Assembly (NCBI RefSeq): GCF_016862635.1
Contig: NZ_BONI01000072.1
Span: 1-48,863, forward strand
From: Catellatospora coxensis
GTDB taxonomy: Bacteria > Actinomycetota > Actinomycetes > Mycobacteriales > Micromonosporaceae
DNA: 48,863 nt
Direction of reading: 5' to 3'
The notes below the pieces were generated by a model. The model worked only from the letters and a program-made list of their open reading frames with translations, was not told the DNA's origin and did not search any database. A program made the position numbers and the translations under genes. Below are positions 18,595-26,789 of the stretch, piece after piece (the stretch's first letter is position 1; each line of letters opens with the position of its first letter).

Positions 18595-19953
18595 ATGGAC
18601 CGACGAATCTTCGGACTGGAGACCGAGTACGGCGTCACCTGCACCTATCGGGGCCAGCGGCGGCTGTCTCCCGACGAGGTGGCGCGCTACCTCTTCCGCC
18701 GGGTCGTCTCATGGGGACGGTCCAGCAATGTCTTCCTGCGCAACGGCGCACGCCTCTACCTCGACGTCGGTTCCCACCCCGAGTACGCGACCCCCGAGTG
18801 CGATTCGGTGGTCGATCTGGTGGCGCACGACCGGGCGGGCGAGCGGATCCTGGAGGGTCTGCTCGTCGACGCCGAGAAGCGGCTGCACGACGAGGGTATC
18901 GCGGGGGAGATCTACCTCTTCAAGAACAACACCGACTCGGCGGGCAACTCGTACGGCTGCCACGAGAACTACCTGGTCTCGCGGCACGGGGAGTTCGGCA
19001 GGCTGGCGGACGTGCTGATCCCGTTCCTGGTGACGCGGCAGCTGATCTGCGGCGCGGGCAAGGTGCTGCAGACGCCGCGAGGCGCGGTCTACTGCCTGTC
19101 GCAGCGGGCCGAGCACATCTGGGAGGGCGTGTCGTCGGCGACGACCCGGTCCCGGCCGATCATCAACACCCGCGACGAGCCGCACGCGGACGCCGAGCGC
19201 TACCGGCGGCTGCACGTGATCGTCGGCGACTCGAACATGAACGAGGTCACCACGCTGCTGAAGGTGGGCAGCGCGGATCTGGTCCTCCGGATGATCGAGA
19301 CCGGGGTGGCGATGCCGGACCTGGCGCTGGAGAACCCGATCCGGGCGATCCGGGAGGTGTCGCACGACATCACCGGGCGGCGCAAGGTGCGGCTGGCCAG
19401 CGGCAAGGAGGCCAGCGCGCTGGAGATCCAGCGGATCTACCACGAGAAGGCGACGGAGTTCGTGGCGCGCCGCTCGGGTGACCCGTCGGCGCAGCGGGTG
19501 GTCGAGCTGTGGGGCCGGGTGCTCGACGCGGTGGAGTCGGGCAACCTGGGCGATGTGGGCCGGGAGATCGACTGGGTGACCAAGCTGCGGGTGATCGAGG
19601 CGTACCAGCGCAAGCATGATCTGCCGCTGTCGAGCCCGCGGGTGGCGCAGATGGATCTGGCGTACCACGACCTGCGCCGCGGCCGGGGGCTGTACCCGCT
19701 GCTGGAGAAGCGCGGCAAGGTCGACCGGGTGGTGACCGACCTGCGTACGTTCGAGGCGAAGGAGACGCCGCCGCAGACGACGCGGGCGCGGCTGCGGGGC
19801 GAGTTCATCCGGCACGCCCAGGAGAAGCGCCGCGACTTCACGGTCGACTGGGTGCACCTTAAGCTGAACGACCAGGCGCAGCGCACGGTCCTGTGCAAGG
19901 ACCCGTTCCGGGCCCACGACGAGCGCGTAGAACGCCTCATCGCCAGCATGTGA
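18595..19953 (+). CDS. pafA: Pup-protein ligase
   Basis: A 452-residue ligase that uses ATP to join the C-terminal glutamate of Pup to substrate lysines. The glutamine-synthetase-like active site shows [39 protein letters not shown] and [11 protein letters not shown]. It lacks the extra N-terminal loop of Dop, which separates the two paralogues in this window. The C-terminal domain ([25 protein letters not shown] is its end) is the small PafA domain. The ATG at 18595 is leaderless by the promoter described above. Here pafA is separated from prcA by the palindromic element and rmlB, and from pafBC by a small gene and a DUF3866 gene. Confidence 0.97.
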   Translation: MDRRIFGLETEYGVTCTYRGQRRLSPDEVARYLFRRVVSWGRSSNVFLRNGARLYLDVGSHPEYATPECDSVVDLVAHDRAGERILEGLLVDAEKRLHDEGIAGEIYLFKNNTDSAGNSYGCHENYLVSRHGEFGRLADVLIPFLVTRQLICGAGKVLQTPRGAVYCLSQRAEHIWEGVSSATTRSRPIINTRDEPHADAERYRRLHVIVGDSNMNEVTTLLKVGSADLVLRMIETGVAMPDLALENPIRAIREVSHDITGRRKVRLASGKEASALEIQRIYHEKATEFVARRSGDPSAQRVVELWGRVLDAVESGNLGDVGREIDWVTKLRVIEAYQRKHDLPLSSPRVAQMDLAYHDLRRGRGLYPLLEKRGKVDRVVTDLRTFEAKETPPQTTRARLRGEFIRHAQEKRRDFTVDWVHLKLNDQAQRTVLCKDPFRAHDERVERLIASM

Positions 19954-19964
19954 CCGCAAGTACA

Positions 19965-20012
19965 AGGAAGGGCACCTTCTTATCGCTTCGCGATGTAGAA
20001 GGTGCCCTTCTT
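19965..20012. repeat. Inverted pair of GAAGGTGCCCTTC repeats; pafA terminator
   Basis: Bases 19967-19980 and 19997-20010 are inverted copies of AGAAGGTGCCCTTC, with an inner stem ATCGC/GCGAT around a TTC loop. Together they form a long hairpin 11 bases after pafA, probably its terminator. The same unit occurs twice more at 20470 and 20501. Confidence 0.8.
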
Positions 20013-20201
20013 AACGCTTGAGGTGCCGCTGGCAGGCGTGATCGCTGTTTCGGGTCGGCGGGTCGGAAACTGCGGTTCGGCCCCGCGTGGTGACCGGAGA
20101 CGGCGATCATGCGACCTGCGCCGGGCCGGAAGTGGCGAGCAGGTGCTCGGGCCGGCGGCCGGTGGTCGAGGGCGGGGCGGGCTGGCTAAGCTCGCAGCAC
20201 T

Positions 20202-20408
20202 ATGAGCGAGCACCACGAGCGGCAGGCCGAACCGGTCGAGCGCACCGGCGAGGAAGTCCGGACCAACTGGGTTCAGCGCCGCCGCGACAAGATCTACAAC
20301 GAGATCTCGGCGAACCGGCGGGGCGAGTACACCGTGCCGACCTGGGTGCTTGCCGCCCTGCTCGGGCTGTTCGTGGCGGGCTGGATCGCGCTGATCGTCT
20401 CCAAGTGA
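20202..20408 (+). CDS. Small C-tail-anchored membrane protein, unrecognised
   Basis: A 68-residue protein. Residues 1-40 are charged and contain the basic patch VQRRRDKIYNEI; residues 47-65 form one hydrophobic helix (TWVLAALLGLFVAGWIALIV) and only SK follows. This looks like a tail anchor with the charged part in the cytoplasm. A TAAGCT -10-like box lies 9 bases before the ATG. The first residues (MSEHHER) resemble the mini-ORF before pafC (MSEHRER), so the true start may be further downstream. The gene is bracketed by pairs of the GAAGGTGCCCTTC repeat. Function unknown. Confidence 0.75.
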   Translation: MSEHHERQAEPVERTGEEVRTNWVQRRRDKIYNEISANRRGEYTVPTWVLAALLGLFVAGWIALIVSK

Positions 20409-20469
20409 GCCGCGCGGCCGCCGACCCGCGCCTGCCCTGCCGAACGCCCAGCTCAGCTGCCATCAGCAG

Positions 20470-20519
20470 TTAAGAAGGTGCCCTTCCTCTACGTATGGCG
20501 TTAAGAAGGTGCCCTTCCT
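20470..20519. repeat. Two direct copies of the TTAAGAAGGTGCCCTTCC repeat
   Basis: Copies start at 20470 and 20501, 31 bases apart. Each contains the 13-base imperfect palindrome GAAGG-TGC-CCTTC. The second copy ends directly at the stop codon (20520-20522) of the DUF3866 gene on the other strand. With the inverted pair at 19965-20012 this makes four copies in about 550 bases. Confidence 0.85.
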
Positions 20520-21602
20520 TCAGGTCGTCAGGGTGGTGGCGTGGCGGCCGGCGGCGGCGCAGGCGAGGAAGTAGGCGTGGTCGCCGTCGAGGTCGCGGCC
20601 CATGGTCGAGAGTTTGACGGGGGACGCGCGCAGGGCTTCGTCGAGGCCGCCGGTGGGGACGGTCACGATCCGGTGGCGGGCGGACAGCGGCGCCAGGGCT
20701 CGGGCCACGTCGGTGGCGAGGGGTTCGGGCAGGTCCGCGGGGACGACGAGGTCGGCGGGGGCGAGTGCGACGCGGCCGAACGAGGTCAGGCTGTGGTGGG
20801 ACACCCCGCGGTGGCGCGCGCGGGGGTCGGCGTCGGAGATGCGCAGGGCCCCGACGGGGCGGCCGCCGAGCACCGCCGCGGCGTTGACCGCCTCGCCGGC
20901 CGCGACGCCGGAGAAACCCCAGGTCGTACCGGTGCCGAGGTTGCCAGGACCCTGGCTGAGGATGGTGATGTCGGCCCGCAGCACGTGCCGGGCGGCGAGC
21001 AGCCCGGTGTGCACGTTGACGGATTCGAGATCGCCGCCCCAGGCCTGGCCGGTGGACACGGTGCCGGCCAGCCGGTCGCGCAGCGCGTCGAGGGTGCGGG
21101 AGAAGCCGGCTGCCAGCGCTCCGCCGTCGGTGAGCAGGTACGCCACCCGGGCCGTCGGCGCGTCGGCGTGGATGCCGGCCAGGATCGCGGGCAGCGCCGA
21201 GTGCAGGTCGGCCACGACGACCGGCATGCCGCCGAGGTCCTGGGCGGCGGCCAGCGTCTCGCGGTGCGGGGAGGCCTCCTCGTCGGCGGCGACCCGGATC
21301 GTCTGCAGCGGGCTGTAGCGGGCCTTGACGATGTGCCCGGGCACGGGCGTGTCCTCGGGCAGCCGTCCCGGCAGCGCGACGACCATGGCGTAGCCGCCGG
21401 TGCCGAGGCCGAGGGCGAGAGCGTTGGTGTTCAGCAGCACCTCGTCGCCGACCTCGGGCCGGCCGACCAGGTCGGGGTAGGCGAGGGCGCGTACCGTCGC
21501 GGGGTCGTCGGGGGTGCGGGCGACCAGGGCGACGGTGAGTTCCTGCGCGCCGTGCCAACTGCGGCCGAGCCGCTCCACCGTGCCTGTACGCCACCGAATC
21601 AC
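20520..21602 (-). CDS. DUF3866 family protein
   Basis: A 360-residue protein that I recognise as the actinobacterial DUF3866 family. It starts with a beta-rich segment (GDEVLLNTNALALGLGTGG) and continues with GHIVKARYSPLQ, VVVADLHSALP and the glycine-rich GPGNLGTGTTWGFSG. The family has no established function known to me; the alternating strands and glycine loops suggest a nucleotide or phospholigand fold, which is inference. The GTG at 21602 is 6 bases from a TAGGGT -10 box on the minus strand, and it is divergent from pafB. Its stop codon abuts a GAAGGTGCCCTTC repeat. Confidence 0.88.
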   Translation of the reverse strand: MIRWRTGTVERLGRSWHGAQELTVALVARTPDDPATVRALAYPDLVGRPEVGDEVLLNTNALALGLGTGGYAMVVALPGRLPEDTPVPGHIVKARYSPLQTIRVAADEEASPHRETLAAAQDLGGMPVVVADLHSALPAILAGIHADAPTARVAYLLTDGGALAAGFSRTLDALRDRLAGTVSTGQAWGGDLESVNVHTGLLAARHVLRADITILSQGPGNLGTGTTWGFSGVAAGEAVNAAAVLGGRPVGALRISDADPRARHRGVSHHSLTSFGRVALAPADLVVPADLPEPLATDVARALAPLSARHRIVTVPTGGLDEALRASPVKLSTMGRDLDGDHAYFLACAAAGRHATTLTT

Positions 21603-21608
21603 GCCCCG

Positions 21609-21614
21609 ACCCTA
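21609..21614 (-). promoter_or_regulatory. -10 box of a leaderless promoter for the DUF3866 gene
   Basis: Read on the minus strand, TAGGGT is followed by 6 bases and the GTG at 21602. Confidence 0.5.
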
Positions 21615-21732
21615 TCGGCCCGCCGGCCGGCCCCCGCCCACGACGCCCGGCACCGCGCCGTGACGGGGTGTGGTGGGGCGGCGGACAGGGCGTGAGCAGG
21701 TGTCGGACTGCGGGTGCGCGGGCGGGGGAACA

Positions 21733-21775
21733 AGCGCTCGCCGGTTACCGTTTCGAGCGCTCGCGCTGCTAGCGT
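21733..21775 (+). promoter_or_regulatory. pafB promoter region with direct repeats
   Basis: TAGCGT (21770-21775) is followed by 7 bases and the GTG of pafB, a leaderless arrangement. Two direct copies of AGCGCTCGC (21733-21741 and 21756-21764) are 23 bases apart, about two helical turns, across the -35 region. They could be a regulator site. Confidence 0.4.
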
Positions 21776-21782
21776 GGCGGTC

Positions 21783-22778
21783 GTGTCGCGCAGTCGAACC
21801 GAACGCCTGGTCAACCTTGTGATCTGTCTGCTGTCCACGCGGCGCTTCCTGACCGCCGCGCAGATCGCCGCCACCGTGCCCGGATACGAGCACAACGCCG
21901 ACGACGCCCGGGAACACGAGGCGTTCCAGCGCAAGTTCGAGCGGGACAAGGCCGAACTCCGCGCGCTCGGCGTGCCGCTGGAGACCGGCACCGCCAGTGT
22001 CTTCGACACCGAGCCCGGTTACCGCATCGCCCGGCGTGACTACGCGCTGCCGGCGATCCCGCTCGCGCCCGACGAGGCCGCCGCGGTCGGCGTCGCGGCC
22101 CGGCTGTGGCGGCACGCGGGTCTGGCCGCCGCCGCCACCTCGGGCCTGGCCAAGCTGCGCGCCGGCGGCGTCGACGTGGACCCGCACGCGACCCTGGGCG
22201 TCGAGCCCGTCGTCGCCGTGGACGCCGCGTTCGAGCCGCTCACCGGGGCGGCCCGGGCCCGCCGCGAGGTGACCTTCCCCTACCGGGTGCCCGAGGACGA
22301 CGCGCCCACCACCCGGCACCTGCAGCCGTGGGGCGTCGTCTGCTGGCGCGGCCGCTGGTACGTCGTCGGCCACGACACGGTCCGCGACGCGCCGCGCTGC
22401 TTCCGGCTGTCGCGCATCGTCGGCCCGGTGCGCCAGGTCGGCGAGGACAAGGCCTTCGAGCCGCCGGCCGACCTCGACCTGATCAGCTACGTGGCCCGCT
22501 GGTCCGGGCCGGTGGAGCGCAATCGCACCACCCGGGTGCTGGTGCGTCCGGGCCGGGCCGCGGGCGTACGCCGCTGGGCGGCCAGCTGCACCGCCACGCC
22601 CGACGGCGACGTCCTGGAGCTGCGCTACGCCGACGCGGACGGCTTCGCCGCCTGGCTCGTCGGCTACGGCGCGGACGTGACGGTCCTGGAGCCCGCCGAG
22701 GTGCGCGAGGCGACCGTCGCCCGGCTGCGCGAGATCGCCGGCGTGACCGCCCCCGCCGAGCTGGCAGAGGTGGCCTGA
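21783..22778 (+). CDS. pafB: WYL-domain transcription regulator PafB
   Basis: A 331-residue protein with an N-terminal winged helix-turn-helix (residues 5-80, SRTERLVNLVICLLSTRRFL), a central WYL domain (CWRGRWYVVGHD and CFRLSRI) and a C-terminal WCX domain. In mycobacteria PafB acts with PafC as activator of DNA-damage genes independent of LexA. The GTG at 21783 was chosen because the conserved SRSRTERLVN directly follows it and a -10 box lies 7 bases before it. A mini-ORF and pafC follow on the same strand, so the partners are co-expressed. Confidence 0.94.
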   Translation: MSRSRTERLVNLVICLLSTRRFLTAAQIAATVPGYEHNADDAREHEAFQRKFERDKAELRALGVPLETGTASVFDTEPGYRIARRDYALPAIPLAPDEAAAVGVAARLWRHAGLAAAATSGLAKLRAGGVDVDPHATLGVEPVVAVDAAFEPLTGAARARREVTFPYRVPEDDAPTTRHLQPWGVVCWRGRWYVVGHDTVRDAPRCFRLSRIVGPVRQVGEDKAFEPPADLDLISYVARWSGPVERNRTTRVLVRPGRAAGVRRWAASCTATPDGDVLELRYADADGFAAWLVGYGADVTVLEPAEVREATVARLREIAGVTAPAELAEVA

Positions 22779-22781
22779 GTC

Positions 22782-22853
22782 ATGAGCGAGCACCGCGAGC
22801 GAAACGGCAGGCTCGGGAATGCCGCCGGCGAGCAGAGCGAGGAGAAGGCATGA
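22782..22853 (+). CDS. Mini-ORF translationally coupled to pafC (23 residues)
   Basis: ATG at 22782, 3 bases after the pafB stop, opens a 23-codon frame that ends in TGA at 22851-22853, overlapping the pafC ATG as ATGA. Its last codons (GAG GAG AAG GCA) hold the pafC ribosome binding site. The peptide ends GEQSEEKA and resembles the ends of the mini-ORFs at 25732 and 28063. A translational coupling leader is more likely than a functional peptide. Confidence 0.5.
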   Translation: MSEHRERNGRLGNAAGEQSEEKA

Positions 22854-23797
22854 GCAGCGCGAAGACGTCGGCGGACCGGCTTGCCCGGCTGCTGAACCTG
22901 GTGCCGTACCTGCTGGCCCGGCCGGGTATCGAGCTGGTCGAAGCCGCCGCCGACCTGGGTGTGTCCGAGCGGCAGCTGCGCGAGGACCTGGAGCTGCTGT
23001 GGGTGTGCGGCCTGCCGGGGTACGGCCCGGGTGACCTCATCGACATGTCGTTCGACGGCGACCGGGTCACCATCACCTACGACGCGGGCATCGACCGGCC
23101 GCTGCGGCTGACCCCCGACGAGGCCACGGCGCTCGTGGTGGCGCTGCGCATGCTGGCCGAGACGCCCGGCGTGGCCGACCGTGACGCGATCCACCGCGCG
23201 CTGACGAAGATCGAGCAGGCCGCGGGCGAGATCGACGCGCCGGTGGCGGTGCGCCTGCCCGGCAACGACGACCGGCTGGCCGACCTGCGCGCGGCCCTGG
23301 AGCGCGGCAGGGCGCTGCGGCTGAGCTATTACTCGGCGGCGCGGGACGTGTCCAGCGAGCGGATCGTCGACCCGATGCGGCTGCTGTCGGTGTCCGGGCG
23401 CTCGTACCTGGAGGCCTGGTGCCGTTCGGCGGGCGCGGTGCGCATGTTCCGGGTGGACCGGATCGACGCGCTGACCGAGCTGGACCTCCCGGCCGCGCCG
23501 CCGGCCGAGGCGCAGTCCGGCGACGTCGCGGAGGGCGTGTTCCAGCCCGACCCGGACGCGCCGACGGTGACGCTGCGGGTCGGCCGGGGCGGCCGCTGGA
23601 TCACCGAGTACTACCCGTGCGAGTCGGTGGTAGAGGTGACGCCGGAGGAGTGGCTGGTCTCGCTGCGCGTCAACGACATGGACTGGGCGCGCCGGCTGGT
23701 GCTCGGCCTCGGTCCGCAGGTCGTCGTGGTCGCCCCCGCCGAACTGGCCGACTCGATCCGCGCCAGCGCCCTGCAGGCGCTCGCGGCGTACGCGTAG
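22850..23797 (+). CDS. pafC: WYL-domain transcription regulator PafC
   Basis: A 315-residue partner of PafB with the same layout: winged HTH (residues 5-60, LARLLNLVPYLLARPG), WYL domain (residues about 140-205, ending MFRVDRID) and a C-terminal WCX-type domain. The pair binds DNA as a heterodimer and responds to DNA damage in mycobacteria. The ATG at 22850 overlaps the stop of the preceding mini-ORF, and GAGGAG lies just upstream. Nothing follows on this strand for about 200 bases, so this ends the pafBC operon. Confidence 0.94.
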   Translation: MSSAKTSADRLARLLNLVPYLLARPGIELVEAAADLGVSERQLREDLELLWVCGLPGYGPGDLIDMSFDGDRVTITYDAGIDRPLRLTPDEATALVVALRMLAETPGVADRDAIHRALTKIEQAAGEIDAPVAVRLPGNDDRLADLRAALERGRALRLSYYSAARDVSSERIVDPMRLLSVSGRSYLEAWCRSAGAVRMFRVDRIDALTELDLPAAPPAEAQSGDVAEGVFQPDPDAPTVTLRVGRGGRWITEYYPCESVVEVTPEEWLVSLRVNDMDWARRLVLGLGPQVVVVAPAELADSIRASALQALAAYA

Positions 23798-23988
23798 GGG
23801 ACTCGCTGCCGCACCCGCGCCGGGCCGGCCTCGATCATCCGACTTGCCCGGCACCTGTACGTATCTTGAGTAGTCAATCGCCTACCTGCCTGGCAAATCG
23901 GTAGACCTTGGTGCGCGATCCGCCCGCCTTGAGCCGCGGTGGCGCGCGGGTCAGCGGCACGGCGGGGCGCGGTGGGCGGGGCAGGGGT

Positions 23989-23994
23989 TAGGCT
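23989..23994 (+). promoter_or_regulatory. -10 box of a leaderless promoter for the 88-residue membrane protein
   Basis: TAGGCT is followed by 6 bases and the GTG at 24001. The 203-base gap before it (23798-24000) holds no gene I can support; it contains a CTACC...GGTAG inverted repeat near 23881-23903. Confidence 0.5.
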
Positions 23995-24000
23995 GCTGGC

Positions 24001-24267
24001 GTGGTGGCGTGGATCGTGCTCGCGGTGGTGTTGCTGAGCCTGGTGTTCCTGGGGCTCGTGCTGCGCGTGGTGCTGTGGCGCCTGGCGGGGCTCAAGGAGG
24101 CTGCGGCGGAGCTGCAGATGGTGGCGGCGCGGGCGCAGGAACTGGCGAAGCTCGCCGAAGGGCTGCAGGCGCACGGCGACTCGCTGAAGATCCGGGCTGA
24201 GCTGGCCCAGGAGCGCATCGAGCTGATCAAGGCGAGCAAGGACTCCCTGAAGATCAAGAAGGCTTGA
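24001..24267 (+). CDS. Small membrane protein with cytoplasmic coiled coil, unrecognised
   Basis: An 88-residue protein. Residues 3-25 form one membrane helix (WIVLAVVLLSLVFLGLVL). Residues 30-88 are almost all helical with heptad-like Leu/Ala spacing, charged, and end in lysine-rich KDSLKIKKA. The GTG at 24001 is fixed by a -10 box six bases before it. It lies between pafC and tatA. The layout is similar to small scaffold or accessory proteins, but I recognise no family and assign no function. Confidence 0.75.
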   Translation: MVAWIVLAVVLLSLVFLGLVLRVVLWRLAGLKEAAAELQMVAARAQELAKLAEGLQAHGDSLKIRAELAQERIELIKASKDSLKIKKA

Positions 24268-24307
24268 TCGCCGTTCATCGGGCCGTCGATCGCTGGTCAC
24301 ACCGGTT

Positions 24308-24383
24308 GCTGCAGGAATCTGCAGCACCTCCCGCATCGCGTTGACGCTGCTTCCGGTGATGGTCGACACTTCACCTGCGGGAG
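24308..24383. other. Nested inverted repeats between the coiled-coil gene and tatA
   Basis: GCTGCAG-GAAT-CTGCAGC (24308-24325) is a perfect 7-bp hairpin, probably the terminator of the gene ending at 24267. CTCCCGCA (24328-24335) can pair with TGCGGGAG (24376-24383) across 40 bases. A TACCAT -10-like box for tatA lies at 24401-24406. Confidence 0.45.
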
Positions 24384-24455
24384 CACCCCGCCGGGCCGCG
24401 TACCATTAGTCCGGAACAAGTTGGTTCAACCCCCTCATCTCTGACTGGAGCAATC

Positions 24456-24725
24456 ATGGGCGCCCTTAAGCCATGGCACCTCATCCTCGTGGTCGCGGTG
24501 CTGGTGATCCTCTTCGGCTCGAAGAAGCTGCCGGACGCGGCCCGTTCGCTCGGTCGCTCGATGCGCATCTTCAAGGCCGAGACCAAGGCGCTGTCCGAGG
24601 ACGGCAAGGACGGCAAGGACGCGACCGCCGAGAAGGCCGACGCCCAGGTGACCGCGCAGCAGCCGCTCGACGGCCAGGCCTCCGCCAAGCCGGTCGTGGA
24701 CCCGGTCCAGCGCCAGCAGTCCTGA
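24456..24725 (+). CDS. tatA: Sec-independent translocase subunit TatA
   Basis: An 89-residue TatA. A short N-terminal membrane helix (residues about 7-20) is followed by the hinge [18 protein letters not shown], an amphipathic helix with the conserved F-G-x-K-K-L-P motif, and a charged disordered tail. Copies of TatA assemble the pore for folded proteins with twin-arginine signals. GGAG lies 6 bases before the ATG at 24456. tatC follows after 22 bases. Location after pafBC is conserved in actinobacteria. Confidence 0.96.
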   Translation: MGALKPWHLILVVAVLVILFGSKKLPDAARSLGRSMRIFKAETKALSEDGKDGKDATAEKADAQVTAQQPLDGQASAKPVVDPVQRQQS

Positions 24726-24747
24726 ACCCTTCCCCCGGGCTGAAGAC

Positions 24748-25680
24748 GTGAAGAACCCCCTGGCACGTCGCGGGCCGTCCCAGCAGGAACGCGCTGCGGA
24801 CGGCTCGATGACTCTCATCGAGCACATCCGGGAGCTGCGCAGCCGGCTGTTCAAAGCCTGCCTGGGCATCGTCTTGGGCATGGCCGTCGGCATCTACTTC
24901 GCCGAGCAGATCCAGAACTTCATCAACGCGCCCTACTGCAACTTCAAGGGCACGGCGATCGGCTCGGCGAAGTGCTCGTTCAACTCGGTGTCGCCGGTCG
25001 ACCCGTTCCTGCTGCAGCTCAAGATCGGCCTGTACGCCGGTCTGATCGTCTCCTCGCCGATCTGGCTGTACCAGCTGTGGGCGTTCATCGCCCCGGGTCT
25101 GCACAAGCACGAGAAGCGCTACAGCTACCTGTTCACCGCGATCGCGGTGCCGCTGTTCGCGGCGGGCGCCTTCCTCGCCTTCTTCGTGGTGACCAAGAGC
25201 CTGGTCTTCTTCATCGGGCTGTCCGACAACTACGAGATCAACATCGACCTGACGGGGTACTTCGACTTCGTCACCGGTGTGATGCTGCTGTTCGGGTTCG
25301 GGTTCGAGTTCCCGCTGGTGCTGCTCATGCTCAACGTCGCCGGTCTGGTGACCGGCCGGCGCATGCTGGGCTGGTGGCGGGTGGCCATCTTCCTGATGTT
25401 CCTGTTCGCCGCCATCGTGACGCCGACGCCGGACCCGTTCGGCATGAGCGCGCTCGCGCTGGCCATGGCCGTGCTGTACTTCATCGTCGTCGGCGTGGCC
25501 ATGCTCAACGACAAACGGCGCAACCGCGGCAAGTCGCAGTACGCGAACCTGGGCGACGACGAGACGTCTTCACTCGACGACTACGACACGGATAGCATCA
25601 CGCCCGGCGAGCGCATCGAAGCGGTCGCGCCGGTCGCCTCCGCGGAGCCGATCGAGCGACGCTACGACGACATGACCTGA
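24748..25680 (+). CDS. tatC: Sec-independent translocase subunit TatC
   Basis: A 310-residue TatC with six membrane helices. It begins with the conserved cytoplasmic segment MTLIEHIRELRSRLFKA (residues about 23-39), which binds twin-arginine signal peptides, and contains the FxFxxxF/E-type region GFGFEFPLVLLML. The charged C-terminal tail of about 50 residues after the last helix is longer than in E. coli and is typical of actinobacteria. The GTG at 24748 was used. Together with TatA it forms the minimal actinobacterial Tat system; tatB would be elsewhere. Confidence 0.96.
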   Translation: MKNPLARRGPSQQERAADGSMTLIEHIRELRSRLFKACLGIVLGMAVGIYFAEQIQNFINAPYCNFKGTAIGSAKCSFNSVSPVDPFLLQLKIGLYAGLIVSSPIWLYQLWAFIAPGLHKHEKRYSYLFTAIAVPLFAAGAFLAFFVVTKSLVFFIGLSDNYEINIDLTGYFDFVTGVMLLFGFGFEFPLVLLMLNVAGLVTGRRMLGWWRVAIFLMFLFAAIVTPTPDPFGMSALALAMAVLYFIVVGVAMLNDKRRNRGKSQYANLGDDETSSLDDYDTDSITPGERIEAVAPVASAEPIERRYDDMT

Positions 25681-25731
25681 TCGCGGCGGCTCGTCCCGCG
25701 GCCAGGAGCGGCGGGCACGAGCGAGCCGAGC

Positions 25732-25779
25732 ATGGGCTTGCTGCCCGACCGCGACGAGCGCGTCGAGGAGCGGGCATGA
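25732..25779 (+). CDS. Mini-ORF translationally coupled to the lipid kinase (15 residues)
   Basis: ATG at 25732 opens a 15-codon frame (MGLLPDRDERVEERA) whose TGA overlaps the ATG at 25776 as ATGA. Its codons GAG GAG supply the ribosome binding site of the kinase gene. Same length, ending and coupling as the mini-ORF at 28016-28063 on the other strand. Confidence 0.5.
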   Translation: MGLLPDRDERVEERA

Positions 25780-26669
25780 GCGAGATCGTGGTGCTGCGGA
25801 ACCCCGGCGCCGGCAGAGGCCGGCACCGGGGTTCCTTGCCTGGTGTGCTGGAACGCCTCGGCGCGGCCGGGCTGCCGGTACGCGTGCTGGACGCGGCGTC
25901 GGCCGCCGAGGCCGAGCAGGCCTGCCGCGACGCCGTCGCCGCGGGCGCGGCCGCGCTGGTCGCGATGGGCGGCGACGGCACCGTGCACGTGGCCCAGCAG
26001 GCCGTCGCCGGCACCGCCGTGCCGCTCGGCGTGATCCCCGCCGGCACCGGCAACGACTTCGCCACCAGCGCCGGGGTGCCCGCCGACCTGTACGCGGCCG
26101 CCGACGCCATCGCCGCCGCGCTGCGCGAGGGCCGCACCCGGGCGCTGGACCTGGCCCGCATCACCTGCCTCGACGGGTCGGTGCGCTGGTACGGCGCGGT
26201 GCTCGCGGCCGGGTTCGACGCCATCGTCAACGAGCGCGGCAACCGCATGCGCTGGCCCCGCGGCCCGTTCCGCTACGACCTCGCGGTGTTCCTGGAACTG
26301 GTCCGGCTGCGCCCCCGCCGCTACACCGTCACCGTCGACGGGCAGACCAGCGTGCTGGACGCGGTGCTGCTGGCTGTCGGCAACACCGCGGCGTACGGCG
26401 GCGGCATGCGCATCTGCCCCGACGCCGACGCCACCGACGGCCTGCTCGACATGGTGTGGGCCGAGCCGGTCTCCCGGGCCACCCTGATCCGCATCAAACC
26501 CCGCGTCTACCAGGGCACCCACATCACCCACCCGAAGGTGCGCTCGCTGCGCGCCCGCGAGATCACCCTCGCCGCCGAGGGCATCGTCTGCTACGCCGAC
26601 GGCGAGCGCATCGGCCCGCTGCCCGTCACGGTCACCGCCGTCCCGCAGGCCGTCCAGTTGCTCTCCTGA
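25776..26669 (+). CDS. Diacylglycerol kinase family lipid kinase (YegS/DgkB type)
   Basis: A 297-residue kinase. The N-terminal domain has NPGAGRGR, the ATP-binding GGDGT at residues 65-69 and PAGTGND at 88-94. The C-terminal beta domain includes NTAAYGGGMRICPDADATDGLLD, the conserved region of this family. It phosphorylates diacylglycerol or a related lipid, feeding phospholipid turnover. The ATG at 25776 overlaps the preceding mini-ORF. The palindromic element copy B starts 21 bases after the stop. Confidence 0.93.
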   Translation: MSEIVVLRNPGAGRGRHRGSLPGVLERLGAAGLPVRVLDAASAAEAEQACRDAVAAGAAALVAMGGDGTVHVAQQAVAGTAVPLGVIPAGTGNDFATSAGVPADLYAAADAIAAALREGRTRALDLARITCLDGSVRWYGAVLAAGFDAIVNERGNRMRWPRGPFRYDLAVFLELVRLRPRRYTVTVDGQTSVLDAVLLAVGNTAAYGGGMRICPDADATDGLLDMVWAEPVSRATLIRIKPRVYQGTHITHPKVRSLRAREITLAAEGIVCYADGERIGPLPVTVTAVPQAVQLLS

Positions 26670-26690
26670 CGGCGCGCCCCTGCGCTTCCC

Positions 26691-26755
26691 ATAGACGTTG
26701 GCCTACCTCGGCGAATAAACGTCGACCCGAGTCGACGAGATAGGCCAACGTCTAT
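26691..26755. repeat. Dispersed 65-bp palindromic element, copy B
   Basis: Arms 26691-26714 and 26732-26755 share the family ends ATAGACGTTGGCCTA and TAGGCCAACGTCTAT, with two mismatches nearer the centre. The centre is different from the other copies and contains GTCGAC-CCGA-GTCGAC. It lies between the convergent stop codons of the lipid kinase and the P450, at the edge of the P450 module. Confidence 0.9.
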
Positions 26756-26789
26756 CGGCAGGGGCGCGGGCGGCCGCCGACCGGACGGC

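Noticed and set aside
9510-23400. PafBC/RecA-NDp promoter motifs (TGTCGGTG-like words)
   Set aside because: Several TGTCGGTG words were seen, all inside coding sequence without a properly spaced -10 box before a gene.
23611-24369. Minus-strand frame of 252 codons between pafC and tatA
   Set aside because: It lies mostly opposite pafC and the coiled-coil gene. Only the first 30 codons look protein-like and no motif is recognisable.
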